A stretch of DNA of 7,219 bases. It comes from Spirochaetota bacterium (GTDB lineage Bacteria > Spirochaetota > Spirochaetia > B11-G9). The DNA is taken from NCBI GenBank assembly GCA_003641695.1, contig QNBL01000137.1, positions 1 to 7,219 on the forward strand. Direction: 5' to 3'. The notes below the pieces were generated by a model. That model did no database searches and had not been told where the DNA came from. It saw only the letters and a program-made list of their open reading frames with translations. Within the stretch, counting starts at the first letter, position 1. The number at the start of each line of letters is the position of its first letter. The position numbers and the translations under genes are program-made. This document shows positions 1-5,636 of this stretch, piece after piece.

Positions 1-1
1 A

Positions 2-88
2 TCGGGTCTCAGGACAGCCGATATAGCCTCAGGCGGAGAGACTGTTTCCACTTCCGAAATGGGAGATGCAATAGCCGCTGTTGTTTAG
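2..88 (+). CDS. leuB: 3-isopropylmalate dehydrogenase, C-terminal end (5' part outside window)
   Basis: Frame 2 is open from the window edge to a TAG at 86-88 and encodes 28 residues. They contain LRTADIA followed by VSTSEMGDAIA. This matches the C-terminus of the LeuB family, where an RT(A/G)D(I/L)A stretch is followed by VST-EMGD-I. LeuB oxidatively decarboxylates 3-isopropylmalate with NAD+ in leucine synthesis, in the cytoplasm. The active site lies upstream and is not visible. The stop position fits a normal family C-terminus, so this end looks intact. A related beta-decarboxylating dehydrogenase (tartrate or homoisocitrate type) cannot be excluded from so short a piece. The next reading frame begins directly after the stop, which is unusual. 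Confidence 0.72.
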   Translation, partial: SGLRTADIASGGETVSTSEMGDAIAAVV

Positions 89-706
89 GATTTAATGCAG
101 GGGACTCCGTTCATCTACCAGGGGGAAGAAATAGGAATGACAAATGCAGCGTTTGATTCCATAGAGGAGTATAATGATATTGATACGCTTAACTATTATA
201 CAAAGGCTGTAGAAGAGCACGGGATAGAAAGAAAAGAAGCTTTAAAAAAAATAAACCGGGTAAGCAGGGATAATGCCAGGACACCCATGCAGTGGAGTGA
301 TGAAAAGAACGGCGGGTTCACTTCCGCTGAACCATGGCTTAAAGTTAATCCCAATTGCCGGAGTATAAATGTTGCCAGCGCTCTTCAAGATAAAGATTCC
401 GTATTTTACTTCTATCGGAAACTGGTTCAGTTAAGACGGCACAGTCCATACAGTGACCTTATTGCTTATGGGGACTACCGGGAGTTTTGTGAAAATAATG
501 AAGCAGTCTTTGTGTATCTGAGAACTTTAAGGGATAAAAGAATCCTTGTTATCTGCAGTTTTGTTGAATATGAAGTACCTTTTAGCCTCCCTTTTGAGTT
601 TAAACATTATAAGGTATCGGTTATCTTAACAAACTATTCAGACAGGAGGGAGCTTGAAAACGGGATGCTCCGTCCCTATGAAAGCATAGTGGCGGAGCTG
701 CTGTAG
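89..706 (+). pseudogene. GH13 oligo-1,6-glucosidase/alpha-glucosidase remnant, C-terminal third only
   Basis: The 203 residues from ATG 95 match the C-terminal part of cytoplasmic GH13 oligo-1,6-glucosidases (MalL/trehalose-6-phosphate hydrolase group). QGTPFIYQGEEIGMTN is at residues 2-17 and RDNARTPMQWSDEKNGGFT at 58-76, followed by a C-terminal beta domain. Family members are about 550-560 residues, so roughly 350 N-terminal residues are missing. The missing part holds the catalytic nucleophile Asp, the acid/base Glu and the NHD aspartate, so the product cannot be a working glycosidase. Homology seems to begin at TTA-ATG (92-97), immediately after the leuB stop and in the same frame. The other two frames upstream show no glucosidase sequence, so a simple frameshift is not the cause. 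A weak AGGA (87-90) four bases before ATG could still allow translation. The remaining frame is undamaged, suggesting a recent event, an assembly join, or retention. The 3' end overlaps the convergent folate gene by 31 bases. Confidence 0.8.
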
Positions 707-1284
707 TAAACCATTTCCGGGGTTACAATAACAGGAATTATTCTGTCCCTTTCATCTACAGGAATTTCATCGGTTAGTTGGCATGAAAGTGCCGCACCGG
801 TTACATCCAGGAACTCTGAATATCTGGCAAGATATCTGTCATAGTAACCCTTTCCTCTGCCGATTCGCTTTCCTGAAGCATCAAATCCAAGCCCCGGGAC
901 AACAATGAGAGCCCTGTTGCTGTTCGAGGGGATATATACCGGCAGGGAATGAACCGGTTCCAAAACTCCGTAGGTATGGGTCTCAAGATTAGATATTTCC
1001 GTATTTTTGACATAATGGAATCTTATCTCATCACCGTACATCCTTGGAAAGGCAAGGTTTTTTCCCTCTTCCCATCCTTTTTGAATAATACAGGAGGTAT
1101 CAAGTTCTTTGCCTTCCATGGAAAAGAAAAGAAGAACGGTATTGTTTTTCGTCCAAAGGGGGAGAGAGGTGAGTTTTTCGCAGATCATTGAACTTTCCCT
1201 CTGGATGGTTTCCGGATCAAGGCATTGTATTCTTTTTATAAGATCTCTTCTGCAAAGTATTTTTTTTTCAGTTATCATTCCCAT
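676..1284 (-). CDS. 5-formyltetrahydrofolate cyclo-ligase (MTHFS)
   Basis: The 202-residue product has the usual length of this family (YgfA/Fau/MTHFS). The family converts 5-formyltetrahydrofolate to 5,10-methenyltetrahydrofolate with ATP hydrolysis in the cytoplasm, returning a storage or inhibitory folate to the one-carbon pool. Visible hallmarks are the basic N-terminal KK-LCRRDLIKR segment, SMEGKELDT at 55-63, LAFPRM at 77-82, YGVLEP at 105-110 and the nucleotide-binding signature VPGLGFDASGKRIGRGKGYYDR at 129-150 (written here across its two halves). DERDR and VTPE follow near the C-terminus. The ATG at 1284 has no Shine-Dalgarno site, and a second ATG lies two codons in (1278). I prefer 1284 because a TAGTAT hexamer lies exactly six bases upstream, mirroring the divergent neighbour. 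The 3' end overlaps the glucosidase remnant convergently by 31 bases. Confidence 0.95.
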   Translation of the reverse strand: MGMITEKKILCRRDLIKRIQCLDPETIQRESSMICEKLTSLPLWTKNNTVLLFFSMEGKELDTSCIIQKGWEEGKNLAFPRMYGDEIRFHYVKNTEISNLETHTYGVLEPVHSLPVYIPSNSNRALIVVPGLGFDASGKRIGRGKGYYDRYLARYSEFLDVTGAALSCQLTDEIPVDERDRIIPVIVTPEMVYYSSSATMLS

Positions 1285-1290
1285 ATTTTA

Positions 1291-1296
1291 ATACTA
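1291..1296 (-). promoter_or_regulatory. Candidate -10 element for the folate cyclo-ligase gene
   Basis: Read on the - strand, TAGTAT (the end of GGTAGTAT) is followed by the six bases TAAAAT and then the ATG at 1284. A start of transcription six to seven bases downstream of a -10 element would fall on or next to the ATG, giving a leaderless mRNA. This agrees with the lack of a Shine-Dalgarno site. The base region 17 upstream (TACCAT) is a poor -35, so the assignment rests on geometry and on symmetry with the + strand. Confidence 0.45.
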
Positions 1297-1314
1297 CCGT
1301 ATTACGTTGTTTTA

Positions 1315-1323
1315 TGGTAGTAT
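1315..1323 (+). promoter_or_regulatory. Candidate extended -10 element for cardiolipin synthase
   Basis: TGGTAGTAT reads as an extended -10 (TG-N-TAGTAT). It is followed by six bases, CCTGCT, and then the ATG at 1330. No Shine-Dalgarno site is present in front of this ATG, although the downstream gene has one. Transcription would begin at or beside the A of ATG, giving a leaderless message. The -35 position (TACCGT with a 17-base spacer) is weak, which an extended -10 can partly compensate for. Confidence 0.45.
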
Positions 1324-1329
1324 CCTGCT

Positions 1330-2784
1330 ATGAGTTATTTTTTATCTCCTGCCAAGATACTCTATTATGCTTACCTGCTGGTGGTATTGACGATAACTGT
1401 CAGGATCCTTCTTGATAACAAATCTCCGGAGTCTTCCACTGGATGGCTTCTTGCTGTTATCTTTTTACCTTATGTGGGTGCGGTACTGTATCTTTTGGGA
1501 GGAGAAAACTGGAAAAAAAGAAAAATACTCAAACATCTACCGGAAAGGAGATTTAAAAGAGAACTGGGAACAATTCTCGAACATCAGAAAGATTTTATGC
1601 AGCATCTAGCATCGGAGGTTGATTCCGATATTCTGAAAACTGCAACACTCTCCCTTCAGTGCGGGAACGCTGTTCTTTCAATCAACAACAGCTCGGAATT
1701 CTTTTTTTCGGGGTACGAAAAGTTTACCTCCCTTTTAAAAGATCTTGAGGGGGCCGAAGAATCGATACACATGGAGTATTTTGTATACAAAGAGGATGAA
1801 ACAGGCGCTAAAATTGGTGAAATTTTAAAAAGGAAAGCATCCGAAGGGGTTGAAGTCAGACTGATCTTTGACGGGGTAGGCTGTTTTAACAGAATGTCCT
1901 GGAAGTTCAAGCGGGATTTAAGAAGAGCAGGGGTGCAGATCAAGTATTTTCTGGATCCGATGAATGTTCTTTCAGGAAGGCTGCTTAACTACTGCAATCA
2001 CAGAAAGATCGTTGTCATTGATGGAAGAACCGGTTATACCGGCGGAATGAACATCGGGGATGAGTATATTACCGGCGGTAAGAGGTTTGCTTCCTGGAGG
2101 GACAGCCACGTTAGAGTTGAAGGGGAGATAGTTCACCTGCTTCAAACTGTATTTCTTTCAGATTGGGAAAACAGCGGCGGGAAAAAGCTGGCAAATGCAA
2201 GGTATTTCCCGGAGGTAAAAGCAAATTTCGGAGAAACCCTTCCCATGCAGGTGCTCGTATCCGGCCCCGATTCAGACTGGTATTCCCTTGAAAAACTGTA
2301 TCTTAATCTTATAAGTAATGCCGACAAGGAAGTGTTTATACAGTCTCCCTATTTTATCCCCTCCAGCAGTATTCAGAATGCTCTGGAAACTGCTTCGTTA
2401 AGCGGTGTGAGTGTACATTTAATGCTGACAGGAGTTCCTGATAAACTTATTCCTTTCTGGGTTGCACATACCTACTGGGAACCTCTCATTTCTGCAGGGG
2501 TGAATATTTATCTGTACGAGAGCGGTTTCCTTCACGCCAAAATGGTTATTGCAGATGAAAAAATTGCGACGATAGGGACCTGTAACATGGATATAAGAAG
2601 TTTTCATCTGGATTATGAGTTGAATTTAATATACTATGATTCACAGGTCGCAAGGCAGCTGAAGAGCAGGTTTTATGAAGATCTGGAGCATTGCCGGAAG
2701 ATAGAAAAAAATGATCTGCAGGAAAATGGATTTTTTACCAGGTTACGCAATTCCGTCTTCAGAATCATCGCGCCGATACTCTAG
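1330..2784 (+). CDS. cls: Cardiolipin synthase (phospholipase D superfamily)
   Basis: This 484-residue membrane enzyme is full length for bacterial ClsA-type synthases. They condense two phosphatidylglycerol molecules to cardiolipin plus glycerol at the cytoplasmic membrane. Two N-terminal hydrophobic helices (about 10-28 and 38-57) carry the family's PLDc_N pattern, with NKSPESSTGWL leading into the second helix. Two HKD motifs are complete: HRKIVVID with H224, K226 and D231, followed by GYTGGMNIGDEY; and HAKMVIAD with H402, K404 and D409, followed by GTCNMDIRSF. No catalytic residue is missing. The ATG at 1330 gives the standard N-terminus but has no Shine-Dalgarno site; it lies six bases behind a TAGTAT hexamer. 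The next gene follows after 13 bases, so the two are probably one transcript. ClsA, ClsB and ClsC subtypes differ mainly at the N-terminus, and the two helices favour ClsA. Confidence 0.96.
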   Translation: MSYFLSPAKILYYAYLLVVLTITVRILLDNKSPESSTGWLLAVIFLPYVGAVLYLLGGENWKKRKILKHLPERRFKRELGTILEHQKDFMQHLASEVDSDILKTATLSLQCGNAVLSINNSSEFFFSGYEKFTSLLKDLEGAEESIHMEYFVYKEDETGAKIGEILKRKASEGVEVRLIFDGVGCFNRMSWKFKRDLRRAGVQIKYFLDPMNVLSGRLLNYCNHRKIVVIDGRTGYTGGMNIGDEYITGGKRFASWRDSHVRVEGEIVHLLQTVFLSDWENSGGKKLANARYFPEVKANFGETLPMQVLVSGPDSDWYSLEKLYLNLISNADKEVFIQSPYFIPSSSIQNALETASLSGVSVHLMLTGVPDKLIPFWVAHTYWEPLISAGVNIYLYESGFLHAKMVIADEKIATIGTCNMDIRSFHLDYELNLIYYDSQVARQLKSRFYEDLEHCRKIEKNDLQENGFFTRLRNSVFRIIAPIL

Positions 2785-2792
2785 GGAAAGAG
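2783..2792 (+). promoter_or_regulatory. Ribosome binding site overlapping the cls stop codon
   Basis: AGGGAAAGAG begins inside the cls TAG stop (2782-2784) and lies about ten bases from its AGGGA core to the ATG at 2798. Its position supports the start of the downstream gene and suggests that ribosomes finishing cls can pass to it. Confidence 0.7.
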
Positions 2793-2797
2793 ATTAA

Positions 2798-4606
2798 ATG
2801 AAAATACCAACTACTCTACTTGTTGCTTTACTGTTTCTTTTTACCATTACTACCGGTGTTTACAGTGTCCCGGACACTTTTACCGTTATTAACCAGGTAG
2901 ATTTGCAGGATAAAGGAATTTTTATTTCCACAGAGAATAGTGGTTTTCTTGTTTCGAAGGACAAAGGTATTTCCTGGGATGCTTTAAACTCTACACTTCC
3001 TGAAAAAACAGTTTACCCCTTCAATCATAAGGAGTATCGGCGGATAACATCTTTTTACATAGATCCTCAAAATACTAAAAGGATTGCACTGTCGGTTTCT
3101 TCGGCGGTTTACCTGTCTGATAACAGCGGTGCATCATGGAGTACTGTCCCGCTGGGGGGGGCAGTAAAGAGGACCAACTATATAACCTCCGTAGCACTTT
3201 CTCCCGGAAACAGGGATACTGTTTACATTGGAACCTCGTTCAACGGGATATACAGGAGTAAAAATCTGGGGAAAAGCTGGGAAAAGCTTAGCTTTGAAAA
3301 TGATCCATTATACATGGGGTCCTACTTTTACGAAGAGATTTCTTCCCTTGCATTCAATGATGAAGAAAATATTCTCTACATTGCCTGTGCTCTCGAAGGA
3401 GCTGTATACCAGAGTAAGAACGGAGCTGATCCACAAAGAATCCCTCTTCCCGATCTGCAGGGAGAGATGATCAGTTCAGTTGTATACAGGACACCGTTCC
3501 TTGTATTGTATACCGAAAGGAACAGGTATGTGCTGGAAGAGGCGTCATGGAGAAAGGAACCGTTACCGGTCACTGTACAGACTCCGATACCGGATGCTGC
3601 CAGTCAGCTCCGATTGAAGAAAGCTGCAGATAAGAAAGGGATATACATAAACTCGTTTCATGCATCCGGTGATGCCCTGCAGAAGCTGATCAGTGTCATA
3701 AAGGCAAATGGATATAACTCCATGGTTATCGATATGAAGGATGACGAAGGAAAGGTTGTCTACAATACAGCATTAAAACTGCCGGATGAAGCAGGAGCGG
3801 TCAATGTAAGGTTTGATTTGGATGAGCTGATAGAAAAGGCGCATACAAACGGTATTTACCTTATAGGGAGGATTGTAACATTCAAGGATCCTGTATTATT
3901 CAGATACAGAAACAATGCTTATGCCATTTGGGATTCAGAATCCAATAAACCCTGGGGAAACCTTGTGGAGCGGGACGGCAAGCAGGTACAGACTGAATTC
4001 TGGGTTGATCCTTTTTCCGGGGAGGTGTGGGACTATAATATTGCCATTGCCGAAGAACTTCAAAAGAGAGGGATTGATGAAATACAGTTCGATTACATCC
4101 GCTTTCCTTCAGACGGAGATCTTTCCAGGGCTTTGTTCCGTTACCGTCGCAAGGGTATGAGCAGAATCGATGCTCTTGAATCTTTTCTAAGGAAGGTTCG
4201 GGAAAAAATCAGGATTCCCCTCAGTACCGATCTCTACGGATTTAACTCATGGTACCGGATGGGTAACTGGATCGGGCAGGATATTGAGCTTTTTTCCAGA
4301 TATGTGGATGTTATCTCCCCCATGTTTTATCCATCACACTTTCCGAAGAGTTTCAAACATGATGATGATTATTTGAAATGGGCTTACATGATCTACCGTA
4401 CCGGAACAGGCAGAGCACGGAGGATCACCGGTGAAAGAGTCCTGATTCGTCCCTATGTTCAGGCTTTTCTTATTGGAAATGAACTGGCAATGGAGAAACC
4501 TGAATATACCGCATATCTGAAGAGTGAACTCAAAGGGCTTGAAGACAGCAGAAGCAGCGGATTTACTCTCTGGAATAATTCAAACCGCTACTATATGCTG
4601 GAATGA
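2798..4606 (+). CDS. Exported protein: BNR-like repeats plus DUF4015 putative glycosyl hydrolase
   Basis: The 602-residue product begins with a signal peptide: a short basic start, a hydrophobic core at about 6-20, and likely cleavage after VYS near residue 23. Residues 30-215 contain Asp-box/BNR-type motifs, SKDKGISW (53-60), SDNSGASW (107-114) and SKNLGKSW (154-161), with a degenerate SKNGADPQ (206-213). This indicates a partial beta-propeller like those of sialidase-type or Ycf48-type proteins. Residues about 280-600 match the DUF4015 family (PF13200), a predicted TIM-barrel glycoside hydrolase. Landmarks are KKGIYINSFHA, the acidic IDMKDDEG (311-318), WVDPFSGEVWDYN (402-414), EIQFDYIRFPSDG (428-440) and DVISPMFYPSHF. 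The acidic residues D312, D315, D316, E317 and D432 are candidate active-site residues by position only. Substrate is unknown; an exported envelope or exopolysaccharide role is an inference. A run of eight G (3154-3161) lies in the propeller part. The 3' end overlaps the convergent GtrA gene by 16 bases. Confidence 0.88.
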   Translation: MKIPTTLLVALLFLFTITTGVYSVPDTFTVINQVDLQDKGIFISTENSGFLVSKDKGISWDALNSTLPEKTVYPFNHKEYRRITSFYIDPQNTKRIALSVSSAVYLSDNSGASWSTVPLGGAVKRTNYITSVALSPGNRDTVYIGTSFNGIYRSKNLGKSWEKLSFENDPLYMGSYFYEEISSLAFNDEENILYIACALEGAVYQSKNGADPQRIPLPDLQGEMISSVVYRTPFLVLYTERNRYVLEEASWRKEPLPVTVQTPIPDAASQLRLKKAADKKGIYINSFHASGDALQKLISVIKANGYNSMVIDMKDDEGKVVYNTALKLPDEAGAVNVRFDLDELIEKAHTNGIYLIGRIVTFKDPVLFRYRNNAYAIWDSESNKPWGNLVERDGKQVQTEFWVDPFSGEVWDYNIAIAEELQKRGIDEIQFDYIRFPSDGDLSRALFRYRRKGMSRIDALESFLRKVREKIRIPLSTDLYGFNSWYRMGNWIGQDIELFSRYVDVISPMFYPSHFPKSFKHDDDYLKWAYMIYRTGTGRARRITGERVLIRPYVQAFLIGNELAMEKPEYTAYLKSELKGLEDSRSSGFTLWNNSNRYYMLE

Positions 4607-5073
4607 GGGGGGGCAGGAACTTTCTCCTTTCTTTTTTTTGAAAAGAGGAATTCCCTGCGTAGGAAAAAAGATATAAAAAATACAAAAGACGCTCCAATAG
4701 GCCGGGAGATAAGGTAGTAGATTCCTGCAATATCTGTAAAGAACCAGAGAAACAATATATTCAGCAGCAGGCCGAATAACCCTATTCCGGTAAATAATCC
4801 GTACTCCATCCTTTTATTCTTGATGGTTTTATATGGGAACACCCAGGTTACGGAAAGGATATAACTGAGAGTTGTTCCTGTTATGAAGCCGAGTATCCCT
4901 CCCAGGAGGTAGTGGAGCCCCAGAACCTCCACCGAGATGGTGAGGATTGAAAAATCAAGAGCAAAGGATATCGAGCTGGTGACAACTGATTTTATCAGCT
5001 GTACGTGGGGTTTATCTGATTTGGCACGTAACAACTTAGTGATCAAAAATCCCCCACAGTTCTGCCTCTGCAA
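4591..5073 (-). CDS. GtrA-family four-helix membrane protein
   Basis: The 160-residue product has four hydrophobic segments (about 26-48, 53-76, 90-112 and 117-139). The GtrA family (PF04138) features are recognisable: ISFALDFSIL in helix 1, YILSVTWVF at the end of helix 2 and FFLRREFLF after helix 4. GtrA proteins are thought to help move undecaprenyl-phosphate-linked sugars across the cytoplasmic membrane for O-antigen, teichoic acid or arabinan modification. The usual glycosyltransferase partner is not adjacent here, so the substrate is unknown. The start is a TTG at 5073, chosen because AAGGAG lies seven bases upstream. It sits inside the PEBP gene with a 38-base overlap, suggesting translational coupling. 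A TTG at 5046 is a poorer alternative because its GGGGGA is only three bases away. The polar tail (KKRKEKVPAPPHSSI) contains a C7 tract on the sense strand and overlaps the convergent DUF4015 gene. Confidence 0.88.
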   Translation of the reverse strand: MQRQNCGGFLITKLLRAKSDKPHVQLIKSVVTSSISFALDFSILTISVEVLGLHYLLGGILGFITGTTLSYILSVTWVFPYKTIKNKRMEYGLFTGIGLFGLLLNILFLWFFTDIAGIYYLISRPIGASFVFFISFFLRREFLFSKKRKEKVPAPPHSSI

Positions 5074-5560
5074 GAATATGCTCCTTCATGGCTTTTACAA
5101 GTTCTGTCTTTCCCGCATTCTTTTTAAGGTTTACCGTGCTGTCCAGTGCATAGATTTTGAAAAAGTACCGGTGAGTACCGCTGGGCGGGCATGGTCCGCC
5201 GTATCCTGTCCTGCGGAAACTTGTCATCCCCTGCACCCCCCCTGCAGCAGGTTCCCGGTCTGTTTCAAATGCCTGCGGAAGATCGTGGATGGAAGAGGGA
5301 ATATTGTAGTAAACCCAGTGGACCCAGGTTCCCATGGGAGCATCGGGATCATCACAGATAAGTGCGAATGAAACGGTACCTTTCGGTTCTCCCTCCCAGT
5401 GAAGAGGTGGAGATATATCATCCCCTTTACAAGAATAGATTGAAGGAATAGCGGCACCGTTATTAAAAGCGGAGCTGGTTATTTTCATAGTAACCTCCTG
5501 GCTGAATATTTGTAAAGAAACAAGAGATATTAATAGCAGAAAGACTGTTATTTTTCTCAT
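5036..5560 (-). CDS. Periplasmic PEBP protein, YbhB/YbcL (Raf kinase inhibitor-like) family
   Basis: From the ATG at 5560 the product is 174 residues. It has a signal peptide (MRKITVFLLLISLVSL, probable cleavage near IFS-Q) and a mature part of about 150 residues, as expected for the bacterial phosphatidylethanolamine-binding-protein family. Family landmarks are CKGDDISPPLHW, CDDPDAPMGTWVHW, YYNIP and GGPCPPSGTHRYFFKIYALD, which line the anion-binding pocket. The physiological ligand and role of bacterial YbhB/YbcL proteins are poorly known; an export location is predicted here. The frame stays open upstream to a GTG at 5614, but that codon and the ATG at 5608 lie within the promoter spacer and would add a polar segment in front of the signal peptide. 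GAAGGA four bases before the ATG at 5560 supports the chosen start. A G7 tract is present (5236-5242). The 3' end overlaps the GtrA gene. Confidence 0.93.
   Translation of the reverse strand: MRKITVFLLLISLVSLQIFSQEVTMKITSSAFNNGAAIPSIYSCKGDDISPPLHWEGEPKGTVSFALICDDPDAPMGTWVHWVYYNIPSSIHDLPQAFETDREPAAGGVQGMTSFRRTGYGGPCPPSGTHRYFFKIYALDSTVNLKKNAGKTELVKAMKEHILAEAELWGIFDH
5081..5086 (-). promoter_or_regulatory. Ribosome binding site deciding the TTG start of the GtrA gene
   Basis: AAGGAG on the - strand lies inside the PEBP coding sequence, seven bases before the TTG at 5073. Spacing and match are close to ideal, which outweighs the unusual start codon. Confidence 0.7.
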
Positions 5561-5564
5561 ATAA

Positions 5565-5582
5565 TCCTTCTTGCGAAAGAAG
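5565..5582 (-). promoter_or_regulatory. RBS with adjoining hairpin in the PEBP leader
   Basis: On the - strand the leader reads CTTCTT-TCGC-AAGAAG followed by GA, TTAT and ATG. The six-base arms pair perfectly (5577-5582 with 5567-5572), and the 3' arm includes part of the GAAGGA ribosome site (5565-5570). The stem is A/U rich and probably weak, but it could modulate access to the ribosome site. Confidence 0.45.
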
Positions 5583-5593
5583 TTAGTAATAGA

Positions 5594-5622
5594 AGTATAA
5601 ATCAGCATACACACCAGGTCAA
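5594..5622 (-). promoter_or_regulatory. Sigma70-type promoter for the PEBP gene
   Basis: On the - strand TTGACC (5622-5617) and TATACT (5599-5594) are separated by exactly 17 bases, a strong match to the housekeeping consensus. Transcription should begin near 5587, giving a leader of about 27 bases before the ATG at 5560. No terminator-like hairpin is seen after the antiporter stop at 5637, so read-through from the antiporter is also possible. The promoter would let PEBP and GtrA be expressed independently of the antiporter. Confidence 0.75.
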
Positions 5623-5636
5623 GGAAACAGGGAATG

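Larger units (their letters stand above)
1291..1323. repeat. Perfect 8-bp inverted repeat between divergent genes
   Basis: ATACTACC (1291-1298) and its exact reverse complement GGTAGTAT (1316-1323) are separated by 17 bases in a 45-base divergent intergenic region. Each arm ends six bases from the start codon of its gene. A second, overlapping palindrome, TAATAC-N4-GTATTA, occupies 1289-1304. The arrangement fits either mirror-image -10 elements or a dimeric regulator site controlling both the folate gene and cardiolipin synthase. The arms are not followed by a T-run suited to a terminator. Confidence 0.7.

Noticed and set aside
1..94. A frameshift as the reason the glucosidase lacks its N-terminus
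   Set aside because: The frame-2 sequence upstream is a good LeuB C-terminus with its own stop. Frame 3 meets a stop at 24-26, and frame 1 shows no NHD or other GH13 pattern, so no upstream glucosidase sequence is present in any frame.
801..1291. Open frames opposite or inside the folate cyclo-ligase gene
   Set aside because: They have no recognisable family features, overlap a well-supported gene throughout, and are explained as shadows. The same applies to the short frames within cls, the DUF4015 gene and the antiporter.
4618..4650. A T-rich stretch with flanking CTCCTTTC and GAAAAGAG as a terminator between the convergent genes
   Set aside because: The arms pair only imperfectly, the T-run lies in the loop rather than after a stem, and the stretch codes for the lysine-rich GtrA tail.
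5561..5614. An extended PEBP start at the GTG (5614) or ATG (5608)
   Set aside because: Both codons lie within or upstream of the -10 element of a strong promoter and would place a polar 16-18-residue segment before a clear signal peptide. The ATG at 5560 has its own ribosome site.
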